64,000 nucleotides of DNA. Source: Tetrastigma voinierianum (taxonomy: Eukaryota > Streptophyta > Magnoliopsida > Vitales > Vitaceae). The position numbers and the translations under genes were made by a program. Shown here in pieces: positions 44,261-55,165 of the stretch. The notes beneath the pieces were generated by a model. The model made no database searches and was not told the DNA's origin. It saw only the letters and a list, made by a program, of their open reading frames with translations. The stretch is from positions 186,001 through 250,000 of the forward strand of contig JAEQBH010001141.1 in NCBI GenBank assembly GCA_016808115.1. The letters run 5' to 3'. Positions within the stretch are counted from its first letter, which is position 1. Every line of letters starts with the position of its first letter.

Positions 44261-44333
44261 TGATTAGTACCCAAATAGTGCTATTTTGAGCCCTGTATAA
44301 TGTAGGTTTTAGGCACTTTTTGTGTACTAATCA
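44261..44333 (+). repeat. LTR-head inverted repeat, 73 bp (P4, best copy)
   Basis: Left arm TGATTAGTACCCAAATAGTG, right arm CACTTTTTGTGTACTAATCA; about 19 of 21 positions pair and about 29 bases separate the arms. The outer ends are TG and CA. Confidence 0.92.
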
Positions 44334-45542
44334 ACTTAAATAACCTAATTGATGCATTGAGGTCCCTGGCTTGGCTACTGAGCACATTTTGTAGCTATAT
44401 TGTTGTAGTTCTTGTTTCTATTAACCACCTCATTATCTTCAATCTGATTCAAAACGTATGAACCGAGCCGACTAAGATTCATGATCAAACCAAGGGAAAT
44501 CGTGACCAAAATACTGAAGAGAAGAAGATCGCTGAAATTTTGCAACGGGCGAAATTTCGCAACACCCCCACCTCGTGCCTTGATCGCTAATTCGCCTTTT
44601 ATGGTTTTATACAAGTTTTCCTCATGTAATTTTGGTTCTTTAGCACACTTTTGTACTTTCCTTTATACCGGCACCTAGTATAGCTCACCCTACTTGTAAT
44701 CAAATCAACTTTTCACTACATCAATCAATCGTGAAAATTGCACGGCTTCCTCCCTGAGCCGCTGTGATTTTTCTTCTTCCCTTCACTTTCTTGTATTTTT
44801 CGTAGCCAACACCCCGATGATGACAAATCAAGGGATGCTCGGCTAAACCCCCCTCATCCTTGAAGGGGAAGGCCACTGGGTGTTGGTTTTGAAGCAAGCT
44901 ACATGTTCTCATGCTCTTCATGTATGCATTTAAGGGTATTTGTGCTCTTGCTTCTCACCTTAGGTTAAAATCTCTTAGGCATGCTCTCCCTAACGTGTAT
45001 TTTGCAAGCTTTTGGGTCATGATACTTATCACTAGATCCACTAATGCCCGGTTAGTTGTCTCCTATTAGTTACTGTAGGGTTGGTTTTTGAGATATGTTT
45101 TCACTATTAGGAACATTTATGCTCAATCAAATGCCATCTTTCAAGAGGAAAATTTTTATGGTTTAGGTTTTAAAGCTAAATGAAGATCCGGTTCAGGAAA
45201 TGACTATTGTCATGATCCCAAACGCGAGGAAAAAGACCCGAGGACATGTCGGTTAACCTAGAACCCTAAGCTTAGTGGCCCGAGACTTCAAGGAATTATC
45301 TCTTAACTTTTTACTTTAGTTATTTTAGTTTTCAACCATTCACACACACTATTTTTTTCACAAACCCTAAAAATCCAACGAGAAAACACCATTTTCAATG
45401 CACTGTAACTCTTCTCTCACGAAGAAAACCCATCCATGTGTTCGACCCTAGAGCCACTATATCAGAGAAGCTTTGTTACGCAGAGGGAATCCCAGATATA
45501 AATTTTATTGATTCCGAACACCTACTTGGCCTAAACGAATCA
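44261..45542 (+). mobile_element. P4 3' LTR
   Basis: 1,282 bp, TGATTAGTACCC to CTAAACGAATCA. The dyad motif cluster (AAATTTTGCAACGGGCGAAATTTCGC-type words, 44533-44590) precedes a weak TATA-like CTTTATACC near 44660. Confidence 0.85.
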
Positions 45543-46164
45543 CATCTTTCATTGCATCGATCTAGAAGTTGGATTAAGGACTAACAATGACTTCTTTGTA
45601 GGTAGTCAGATCTTATACGTCACCCACATCATTCTCATGCTCCAGAATGTATTAATGTATTATTCAAATTTGCTGCCCGTGCGCCCTTTCTGACCTCCTC
45701 AAGGGTATATCCATGACTACATCTAGGGCTACTAGATCTACATCCTCAATTAGAATCAGAGCAACTTTAATAGATATTGAAGATGTCAAATTAGTTTCTT
45801 TTCTTTGATTTTTCGGGGTTTGTTCCTATTTCTTTATTGGTTCTGGGCTTTGTAAATCCATCATAATTGCCTATATTTGTTTTCCAAAAGATCCATCAAA
45901 GAAACAATTTTTTCTAATTGATATCAATGGTTGGCATTTTGATTATCCTAACATCTATTAGAGAAATATTTTTTTATTATTTTATTTGGTTTTGATAACT
46001 AATGGCCACTCCTTGATTTCATGCTAGATTTCAATATAAAAGTTTTTTGTTCTTTTATTTTATTGATGCTTGAAATTGTAAGTTTCTATTATCTTTTATG
46101 GATAGTACTGAAACATGAAATCAGACATATTCCTATCATATACACATTTCCTTATAAATCATGA
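45543..46164. other. Unassigned AT-rich DNA
   Basis: No LTR, primer site or pol motif found. T-rich from about 45780 on. A short open frame at about 45606-45712 is conserved-looking only in that it lacks stops (about 35 codons on +). It could be host intergenic or intron sequence, the target into which P4 inserted, or an unrecognised element. Confidence 0.4.
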
Positions 46165-48015
46165 TAAGTAGCCATAAACCTAGGATCCCGATCCGATACT
46201 ATAGATACTGGTACCCTATGCAACCGTACAATCTCCTGAACGTACAACCTGTAGAATTCCTCCAGTGTGAAGGTCATCCACATAGCCAAAAAGTGTGCCA
46301 ACTTAGTAAGTTGGTCCACTATCACCCACACCGCGTCATGCCCTCGCGATGTCTATGGCAAGTGAGTTACAAAATCCATCGTGATGTGCTCCCACTCACC
46401 TCCGCCACCCAAGGGTCAGAGTAATCTTGTCGGCCTCGTGCCTCAAATTTTTACTTCATCGACACGTGAGACATCGACAAACAAAATCTCCAATGTGTTT
46501 CTTCATCCCGCTCCAATAATACTAGCGACGAAGATCATGGTACATCTTCATGCCACCTAGGTGCACTACAAAATGGGAATAATGGAACTCTTTGAGGATC
46601 TCCTCTCTTGGATCTATGGACTAGGGAACCACAACCCGTCCTCTATATTGAAGACTACCATTTGTGTGCATGGCCCAGCCTTCATTACCTATACCTAACT
46701 GTACCCAGACCCTGATGGAAAATATCTCTATGTCCAATCCTTGGAACTCGATCACTCTACTCAGTAGGGATGGCGTAAACTTCCTAAAATACCTTGAGCC
46801 CGACTCTATACCAGAGCCCGACCATTCCATACCGAGCATTTGCCACTCCCGGAAGCCACACTAGCCAAGACTCTCCGTGATCTCTCTGGACCGAGGCATC
46901 AACCACCACATTTGTTCCCATTAGGGATGGTAATGCAAAGTGAAGTCATAATCCTCCAACCCACGATCCACCTACGCACCCTCATGTCGAGGTCCCGTTG
47001 TGTAAAATACCTCGACTTTCGTGGTCCGAAACACCTTTCACCTTATAGATAGTAGGCGCCCGACCTTTAAGGAAAAAGACAATGGCGGCAATTCCTTTGT
47101 CGTAGGGTAACTCTGCTCGTGGTTCTTTAACTATCAAGAACCGTAAGCCACCACCCTCCCGGTCCGTCCTTCGAGGCATCATAATACACTGTATACCTCT
47201 GTCCCATCTCTGGAATTATCAGAAAATGAGCTAAAGTAAGCCTCCTCTTTAATTCTCGGAATGCCCTCTCACACAAGTTATTCCACTCAAACTTAACCTC
47301 CTTTTCATAGGTGCAGCTAATCGAGAGAAGTCCTCAAAACCTCTATGTGCAATCCTAAGAAACAGCGTATCTCGGCCGACTTTGGGAGTGCTCTCCCGGC
47401 GTAACTACCTCGACCTTCTCTGGGTCATGGGCCCAGGCGATATCATATGCCCCCGAGAATTTCACCTTAGTAAGCCAAAATTCACACTTACTAAATTTGG
47501 CATACAGCGATGGTCTCTGAAACTGAAACCTGATCACTCAGAAGTGACCCTCATGCTCCTCCTCAGACTAGGAGTAGATCAAGATGTCATCAACGAAAAC
47601 CCTGACGGCCCGATCTAGGTAGGGTTGGGTACTATGCATGAGATCCATGAATATCCTTTGGGCATTTGTCACCAACTCTAAAGGCATTACCGTGAACTCG
47701 AAATACCCATATTGCATTCTAAATGTCGTCTTAGGGATATCTGCCTCCCTAACCCTTAATTGATGGTAACCGGTGTGGAGATCAATCTTAGAATAAATCT
47801 ACGCCCCTCTCAGCTAATCAATCAAATCATCAATCCTTGGCAAAGGGTACTTATACTTGATAGTAACCCTATTCAACTACCTGTAGTCTATGCATAGCTG
47901 AAGGGTCCTGTCCTTCTTCTTGGAAAACAACACTGGAGCGCCCCAAGGTGAAGTGCTCGGTCTAATAAAAATTCTATCCAACAATCCCTGTAGTTTGACC
48001 TTGAGTTCCTGCAAG
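46165..48015 (-). pseudogene. Ty3/gypsy chromovirus-type pol fragment (RT-RNase H-integrase)
   Basis: On the - strand: RT blocks [57 protein letters not shown], and the catalytic VFVDDIL (about 47582-47604) with both Asp kept. Then SLYAKFSKCEFWLTKVKFSG (47460-47530), RNase H remnants SDASKDG and QRDLDMR (about 47180 and 46975), and integrase core DQLTKLAHFLA (about 46290-46320), ending near 46165. No LTR is attached on either side, so it is a bare pol fragment of a gypsy element different from Y. Several stops and frameshifts. Confidence 0.85.
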
Positions 48016-49584
48016 GTTTTCACCGATTGTGCCTAGATGCAAGGATTTTCACTAATCCAATTCAAGGTTTACAATTAGTATTATGTGGTACAAGACTCTT
48101 TCTCTACCCACGGCCCTTCTTGAAACCTAATCACTCATAGTGGAATTCAGAATGAACTCCATCCATTCCTATTTCAAAAGCATCACACACCTACAACTCA
48201 CATTACATAGATAAGATAAAGAAAATTAAAACATCATCTTTCTTTGAGATAAAGTTTTTAACGTGAAATACATAACTAAGTATCTATGCTCCACACTCCT
48301 TACGACATGTGGGACCGTTTGTCTTCTTCCAAGCCACACACTCCACAGAAATTCTTGTTGAGAAACTTCCAAACCCTTGAATTTATAGCCTTGTAATTCT
48401 ATATTTGAAGTCTTTAAAGGATTGGATCATTATACTAATATGACTGCAGATCTTACCTTCTATTTTTTGAACTTTCCTTTTAGCTACCACAATGGAATTA
48501 GGAAACTTGATGCTCAAGTATCCTCTTTAGAATATGAAATCTAATTTGTTTATAATTTTGGTTTGATAGCTTAGATGATCGAATCTTCTTGATTTTAACT
48601 TTATCCACTTGCCAAAATGATCCCAGGCCCATCGGTACCTTACTCTCCAAGTACCTTGGCCTCTAAGATTCCTGAATTGAATTTCGTCCCACATCAGCTC
48701 TTACCCTAGTCCGACTCTTCATGTCTGGAATGTCCATGCATTAGAGGACTACCCTAATCTAAACTACTTCCTAGTTCTTCTAAGGACTTCACATCTATTT
48801 CATCAAACTTAGGCTATGAAGTAGCCACCTTCTTGTAGTATACTAGAGAGGAAGTTTTGACAATTTTTAACCCAACAAGTTCCAAATCTAGTTTGATAGA
48901 TTGGATGATCAGACTGGAGGGCTTTCCATTATCTGTAGGATGCTGATAAATCGTTGTTTATCTAGATGTTTCTTCCTAGAAGTGGAGAGACTAGAGAAGT
49001 CCTCTCTTGAGTTGGAGTCTACGCCGGGAGCTAGTTTATAACTCAGTTCGGAGGGCGGAGTCCTATTTTGAGTAGAATCATTCACCCATCATAATTCATG
49101 TTGCATCAAACCACATGGTATAGTCATGGACTGAGTAGGCTCCTTCTATTGCACTAGATCACATGACTTTGCCATGTGACAAATGCATTATCTCATTATG
49201 AATTTCAACATTTATCTCTTTTATTAGATTATCTCAGAAGTTGTCTAGCGAGGTGTATACTTGGGCACGAAATCCTTTTAGAGTGGATTCCTACTTGTGT
49301 TCCAACTTCATCAAAGAGATTATCTCCTTAGTGGATTTTTTTACCTTCAACATTATCCATAATATCTAGAGAAGTCCCAGCCTCTTCAGTTTCTTCCTTC
49401 CAATTATCTTGGGTTGTAAGAGTCCAAAAATAATTCGAGTCCCAAGTTAGTTTCGAACATAATCCTGACTCTCTCCAGGGACTTCATGCTTAAACCATCA
49501 AATCTTCATCAAACTTAAACTTTGAAGTAGAAACCTTCTTGTGAAACATTAAGGACGAAGATAATGTCAGTTCTAAACCTAACA
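48016..49584 (-). mobile_element. SIRE-like copia 3' LTR
   Basis: High end reads TGTTAGGTTTAGAACTGAC on the - strand, directly after the polypurine tract (GCCTAAGGGGAAGAT). The low end is truncated against the gypsy fragment near 48016. A segment of about 150 bases occurs twice inside (48720-48885 and 49432-49584: 'gactcttcatg...tgaagtag..accttcttgt'), so a second LTR start-like TGTTGGGTT lies at about 48883. Confidence 0.7.
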
Positions 49585-49598
49585 ATCTTCCCCTTAGG
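49585..49598 (-). other. Polypurine tract of the SIRE-like element
   Basis: - strand GCCTAAGGGGAAGA before TGTTAGG; SIRE-type copia elements usually have a GGGGGAGATTGTT-like junction. Confidence 0.7.
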
Positions 49599-50623
49599 CT
49601 TTGTCTTTGGCAAAAATTCCTTTTCAAGAATGAATCAAGATGATGGAATAGAGAATAGGAAAGTGATTCTTGACACAGTTGATGAAGATAGTACTAGCCA
49701 GTCATTCCATGAACCATGCACCTTCCCAACATATAATAGAAGAAAAACAAATTTACCCCCCAAAAATCTTCTTTCTTCATTCTTTTAATACCAATCTTCC
49801 TATTTTTTGTTGAATATCATAACTAAATGGACTAAGGGATATATGCCAAGAATTGCATCCATTACAGGGTGCCGTCTTAAGGCTCCAGTGAGACTAGGTC
49901 AAGGACGTCCTTTAATAAGACCCTTAATTTTTGTAGTGTCGTCATCCCTAATGTTCATAAATATTAGGTCGAACACCTGTGTACCCTTGAGCTCATCCAA
50001 AAGGACCATGATGGGCACTTTCATGTCTCGTATACTTTGGTAAAACTCCCGAGGAGTTGTTCTAATTAAGGAAATGCAACTCTTCTTCTTCTTGTTGAAT
50101 GACCCTCTGAAGAAGAGTAGACCCACTTGGTGCAGGAGTAGAGGCATCCTTGGTGCCAACATCTTCTAGTCTCAGTGTAGCCGATCTCGGAATGATGATG
50201 AAGCTAGATCGAGCCCCACAACCCTTGGGTGGAAGTTTTTTTTTTTTTGGGTTGGTTAGGACTAGATCAGGGACAACCTTAGTATTCTCCCCCTGAATCC
50301 ACTGCGTCATCATCCTTAATAATCTGGAAAAGAAGGTCATGTAGTTGGGACCCTTTCAACTAATGTTGTGACTTCCTCTCTATTATTCTGAATGCTTTAG
50401 AGTTAGAACTCCACTAACTGTTGCTACTCATGAAGATGTTGTAACATCTCCTAAATGTATCGATGGTCCTTAAAGTAGTTGGGACTTCTTGAAGAGTACA
50501 AGGACTTCCTACATTCGAACTTGAAACCCGGGAGTGAAGGTTTAGATTCGAGTTTGTAACAGAATTTTCTTCTTACCTATCTTCTTGCTTGACTAAATGT
50601 CTTGCAAGTGGTGCCCTTGATAC
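49599..50623 (-). other. Region between pol and 3' LTR with two unrecognised reading frames
   Basis: Two - strand ORFs overlap (50062-50340 and 49899-50162). They contain NPKKKKLPPKGCGARSSFI and VPIMVLLDELKGTQVFDLIF. I recognise no domain. In some SIRE elements an env-like frame sits here, but the sequence does not show a signal peptide or transmembrane pattern, so that identity is only positional speculation. Confidence 0.35.
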
Positions 50624-51042
50624 TGTTTGCACCTAAATTAAAATTTGGCATGATCCAGTATGGGGTTAGGCCTAAGCCCAAGCCTATGAACAAAAGTCTA
50701 GATAAAAGAACTGGATATTTAGTGAGTCCATAGAAAAGTCTAGGTGTATTTAGTTTTTAAAGAATTTGGAAATCACGATAATAACACAAAAATGTACACT
50801 AATCGTTTTTCCATGTTTAGGGTATTTTGTGGTATAAATTAGAGATTTTAAGTAAATTAAATGTGAAAAATGGAAATTTAGAAACCTGGAAATTGTACAA
50901 GACTTAAGGACAAAATTTTAATTTGTCCAAAAAGGGGCATCAAAGACATGAATAGATAAAACTAGAGGCCAAAGTAGAAATAACAGGAATTGTAGTGCGA
51001 TTAGTAGAAGATGGAGGACTATAAGGCAAAATGAAACTTTAA

Positions 51043-51053
51043 CTATAAATAGA
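51043..51053 (+). promoter_or_regulatory. TATA box of T LTR
   Basis: CTATAAATAGA, about 420 bases from the LTR start. Confidence 0.7.
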
Positions 51054-51569
51054 GGAGGAGACCAAAAATAACTCATTTTTGGTCTCCAAACAAGAAGAAA
51101 AAAAATGGGGGAGGGAAGAGAAGAGAGGGAAGAGAGGGGAGAAGGGAAGAAGAAGGGGAAGAAGAAGGAGAAGCCAAGAAACTTAAAGGTATGGATTTTT
51201 TGGAGTTGGTGGGGTGTATGGATTCTAGTATGATTTTGTACAAAAAAATACTTGGGTATGGATTGCTAGGGTTTCCTTTGGACATTTATTTAATTCCCTT
51301 TTCTAGGGTTTTGTTAAGAATACATCCTAACTCTAGATTTAAGGGAAGTTGGGTTGAAAATCTCTAGTTGATATCAATTAGATATGGAATCCTTCATAAG
51401 TGTATGGTTTTGTGAAGTTTGGTGAAGTTTGTTATGAATCCTTGGATTCTTTGGCTAATTAAAAGTGTTTGTGGAGTTTTGGAGGGATTCCATGTTAGTT
51501 TTTGATGAATGATGGAATAGAAGAGAATTATGGAAGAAAAGTGCATGAAAAATGGTGAAAGTGCGCCAT

Positions 51570-51740
51570 TTAAGGCGGGAGAAATCGGCCAGTGCGGTAC
51601 CCCTTTGGAGGGTGTGCTGGTACGCGATGTAGTGAACAAATCGTCTAGGTAGCACCCAGAAGCGGTACGATTGCCCTCGAGCAGGTTCGATGCGTGGGAA
51701 GCAGTGTCTGCGATACCATTAGATCCTCGACCTTGTTTTT
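51570..51740 (+). repeat. Dyad-word cluster in T LTR
   Basis: Words GCGGTACC, GGTACGCG, AGCGGTACGA and AGGTAGCACC within 170 bases, about 950 bases from the LTR start; a counterpart of the Y cluster at 12355-12505. Confidence 0.6.
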
Positions 51741-52074
51741 GGTATTTTTGCATAGTTAAGCTATAATTCGCCTACTGGGAGTATTAGAACACTAATAAAT
51801 TATTAACAGGGGTTAAGATAAGAAAGAAGTAAGTGAAAAATGTATCGTACCTCGCCGCCTTGGCGGCGAGTTCGATGGGGGGGGCAAAGTTCATGCCCCA
51901 ATGATAAGATAGGAAGTTTCTGAATACATATAATCGTAGGAATGCCTAAGACCAGGTATTAAATGACCCGACGCCCATCGCGGCGGTGGCGACGAGTCTG
52001 CGTCGATTAGCGGCACTCCTTTGCTGGTGCTCACGGCGCCTTGTTACGTGGGCGGGCACGTCTGTTGGTCTGGG

Positions 52075-52221
52075 TACTCCTGATTAGTGCTACGACACTC
52101 CTGTTCAATACTTCAGTACTCTTGATTAGTGTTATGGCACTCCTGCTCAGTACTTCGGTACTCCTGATTAGTGCTACGACACTCTTGTTTAGTGCTTCAG
52201 CACTCCTGCTTTGTGCTACGG
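52075..52221 (+). repeat. Seven 21-bp tandem units in T LTR
   Basis: Seven consecutive 21-base units of the form (T/C)ACTCCTGATTAGTGCTACG with a final A or G. Odd and even units differ (GATTAGTGCTACGA versus GTTCAATACTTCAG types), giving a 42-base higher-order period. Every unit is exactly 21 bases. Confidence 0.92.
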
Positions 52222-52393
52222 CTCCTCAATACAATATAGTATCTTCGGGTACTTATTGTGTTGTGTCCTACTCATTTATTAGTACTGGTCTAAGTATTCC
52301 CATAGTTATATGATAATAACCAGAAGAAGGAATAAGAGTAAACAAATGTGTATCATTCTGATCTGTAGTACCTATGGGTATACGAATAAGGAT

Positions 52394-52506
52394 AAGCTAC
52401 AGCCAACTTCTGGAGATACGAACAACCCGATAAGCTGTAACTCCTACGGGAGATCCCGAACAAACAATAAGCTCTATAACTCCTCACGGGAGATGCGAAC
52501 AAGCAT
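52394..52506 (+). repeat. ~38-bp tandem array in T LTR
   Basis: Three units (38, 37, 38 bases) starting AAGCT and containing 'gggagat.cgaacaa', with a partial fourth up to about 52550. Confidence 0.85.
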
Positions 52507-53019
52507 AAAGTTGCTATAAGTCACGAAGTATGAGTCCATATAGGAGATGGGATAAGCATAAGTATGTTAGAAGCATAAGTAATTGTATAAGTTCCGTATA
52601 TGAATGCATACAATTCTGATATCTTTTATTGTTATAAGCGTACTATAACTGTGTATATGCATATTACCTATGTTTCCCACTAGGCGCAAGAAAGCTTAGC
52701 TGGTTTTTTGCAGGTGCAGGTACATAAGAAGGAGGCAGTGATTTTGCATTCTAAGACGACACGAGTAAGGGTTCATCAACTGTGGAGTTCAGCGCTACGA
52801 TAATGTAAATGTAATGTATAGTTTTGTATATGTAAATGGGACTCGAGCGTATGTATATGACAACGTAAGCACCACTACGATTGTAGTTTATTTTAGCAAT
52901 TTTGTATATGATATTTTGATTATGTTATAATACTTGGGCCCACCAATGTCTGAAAAAAAAATAAGTAAAGAGTCCCAGTATATGGTCTCGCACCCCGAAC
53001 CGGGAAACGAGGTGTGACA

Positions 53020-53700
53020 CGAAGCCTTTTCTCAAATATCAGAAGTGGCAGAGAGTTGGGACAATTATTTGCAAAAGTGGTATTACCTTGAGGAACAAGC
53101 CTCCCTGGTGGAGACATGGATAAATCCTTGAGGAACAAACTTCCCTAATGGAAGACGTGGGCAGTGACTTTAGAAAGTGGGGAGAGAAGAGAAAATGGAG
53201 ACTTAGGTAGCAACTCAAGTCTATAAAAGGAACAACCAATCAACCAATCAAGGAATCAACCAATCAATCAATCAACAAATCAATCGGCTCAACGTGTCAA
53301 TCTAGAAATTGCACGACAAATCTATCTTTCAATCATCTTTCATCAATTTTAGCATTATATTTCCTAGTTTAGCCAAGTTTCTATCAATTTTCGGCATAGT
53401 GTTATTTCATTTCTTCATAGTAAAATCCAATGTTTTCTTTAGCAATTCTAGCATTCTATTTCCAAGTTTTATTCAAGTCTGTCAATTTCCAACACCGTGT
53501 TATTTCATTCATTTCTAGGGAAATCTAATATTTGTCTTTAGCATTTGATTCCTGCAATATTTTCGTGTCCAGGCATTTTCTACTTTGATTAAGGAAGCGT
53601 CAAGGGAGCAGGGAGCACACATAGTGATTAAGTTTGATCTTCAGAACCATTTTTATTTTGGAAACACTTAATTTCCTAGCACGCCATGCGCTTGTATTTT
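53020..53700. other. LTR-like segment with TATA box and internal tandem repeats
   Basis: A ~45-bp repeat (TTGAGGAACAAGCCTCCCTG / TTGAGGAACAAACTTCCCTA, 53089-53162), TATA-like CTATAAAAGG (53221-53230), a CAATCAAC-rich run (53234-53285), and two ~100-bp tandem units (about 53350-53446 and 53447-53545: 'tagcattatatttcc...gtgttatttcatt'). It resembles the promoter and leader of a copia-type LTR, + strand, but I could not define its ends or family. Confidence 0.45.
53221..53230 (+). promoter_or_regulatory. TATA-like box in the LTR-like segment
   Basis: CTATAAAAGG, followed within 15 bases by the CAATCAAC repeats. Confidence 0.55.
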
Positions 53701-54089
53701 ATATGTTTGTGTGGCTCCAAAAATCATCACAATAAATCTGACTTATGCTTGTTTCTCGACTTACTTGGAGAAAGGCGAAGGATGTCAAACAATCACTATC
53801 CCCTTGTATTGCTCAACTAAGATCCCAAAGATTAAGATGGGTATAAAGGCAGCCACAAGTAACATCTTACTCATTACGTTTCAAGGCGTTCGAACACCAT
53901 CTTGTCAAGAGTGGGAACTTCTTCTTGAATATGTTGAGGGACATCACTGGGCGACTTGAGCGAAAATGCGCATGAGAATGCTAAGAAAAACCCTTCCTGA
54001 CTCTCTCTTCTTTCTCCTTCCTTCCATTTTTTTTCATAAAAATGAGAAAAAGTATCAAAGAACATATAGATCCAATGAGGATATGAGGG
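53701..54089. other. Unassigned segment between LTR-like DNA and copia RNase H
   Basis: One + strand ORF (53711-53959, starting MAPKIITINLTYACFS) with no domain I recognise; on the - strand it should be just after the copia pol end, so the ORF is probably chance. Confidence 0.35.
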
Positions 54090-55165
54090 TCTCAAAACAT
54101 GCTGCATCCAAGCTCTTGGTGAATACATCCTTCAATTGAGTTTCAATTTATATGTACCTTAGATCAATGATCTTGTCTCTAACCAAGCTTCTAATATAGT
54201 GGTGACATATGTCTATATGCTTAGTTCTCGAATGTTAGACAGGATTCATTAAGATATTGATAGCACCAAGGTTGTCATAATAGAAAGTTAGGACTTCCTG
54301 TGGGACGCCATTGTCCTTAAGTATATTTTTCATCCAAATAAGTTATGTGCATTTATTACCAATTGCTATGTACACTACCTCAGCTATGGAGAGTGATATG
54401 AAGTTCTGGTTTCTACCAAACCAGAACCTGGTGTTTCGGAAAAACATCCTTTAGAAGTGCTCTTCCTATCTTCAAAGTTTCCAGCCCAATCAACACCATA
54501 GTATCACACTAAGCTAGTTATGGTATCATGTGAGTACCAAATCTCAAATTAAACATTACCACTCACATGCTTAATGATCTTCTTAACGACGAAGATGACT
54601 TTCTTTAGGACATGATTGGTACCTTGCACAAGCTCCCATACTATAGAGGGTGTGACCAACACCTTACCAACTTCATCTCGAGTAACCTTATCATGGGTCC
54701 CGATAGGAGTCCTTCTATGCTTTGCCGTATCAAGTTCAAACTTGCTACCTAAGTTCTTCGTATATTTGACTTGAGAGACAAAGGTGTCAAAGATGCTTTG
54801 CCTTACTTGAAGTCTAAGAAAGTAAGTCACTTTACCAACCAAGCTCATTTCAAACTCGATGCTCCTGTATTCCATGAACTATTTCACTATTCTCTGAGAC
54901 GTGGATACAAAGACTATGTCGTCCACATAAATTTGGACCACTTCCCATTGGCTCCCCTCGATGATGAGAATGTGATCTTCTCCCCCTTGAGTGTATCATC
55001 TTTTCAAGAAGTACTCGGTTAGCCTTTCATGTCAAGCTCTAAGAGCTTGTTTCAACCCATAGAGAGCCTTTTTCAGCCTGTAAACATAGTCAGGGTGAAG
55101 GGGGTCTTTAAAACTTAGGGTTTGCCACATACACTTCTTCATTAGAGATTTCATCATTTCTTCAT
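54090..55165 (-). pseudogene. SIRE-like copia RT and RNase H
   Basis: Read on the - strand: PDYVYRLKKALYGLKQALRA (about 55040-55100), catalytic IYVDDIVFVS with both Asp kept (about 54910-54940), FEMSLVGKVTYFLRLQV and VKYTKNLGSKFELDTAKHRR (54720-54850), then RNase H motifs YYDNLGAINILMNPV and TKHIDICHHYIRSLVRDK (54165-54290), and QLKDVFTKSLDAACFETL at about 54085-54140. These are the last two domains of copia pol. Stops and frame changes occur throughout; upstream gag, protease and integrase are missing. Confidence 0.88.

Larger units (their letters stand above)
25800..45542 (+). mobile_element. P4: Athila/Tat element (gag-PR only), host of two nested insertions
   Basis: Gag (25813-27327), then E1, then gag end and protease (34829-35337), then E2, then protease end (42614-42760), a degenerate stretch, the non-coding 3' block and the 3' LTR (44261-45542). 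Removing E1 and E2 rejoins gag and protease in order. The 5' LTR and leader are missing: gag begins abruptly near 25800 next to X(-). No RT, RNase H or integrase motif lies between the protease and the 3' region. Confidence 0.82.
50624..53019 (+). mobile_element. T: Tekay-like gypsy LTR (probable solo LTR)
   Basis: 2.4 kb from TGTTTGCACC to GGTGTGACA, near-inverted termini as in other Tekay LTRs (TGT..CACC / GGTGTGACA). TATA box at 51043. It carries the motif cluster at 51570-51740, the 21-bp array at 52075-52221 and a ~38-bp array at 52394-52506. No internal region follows. The 5 bases outside (GATAC left, CGAAG right) do not match, so simple solo status is not proven. ORF 52041-52313 is the repeat array read through. 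Confidence 0.65.

Noticed and set aside
52041..52313. 90-codon ORF with Leu-rich repeats, like a membrane peptide
   Set aside because: Translation of the 21-bp tandem array; the period keeps the frame open.
50624..53019. A target site duplication around T
   Set aside because: The five bases outside each end (GATAC and CGAAG) do not match, and shifting the ends by a few bases gives no convincing pair.
53711..53959. Possible small host gene (82 codons)
   Set aside because: It lies just outside copia pol, has no recognisable domain, and shows no splice or conserved context.
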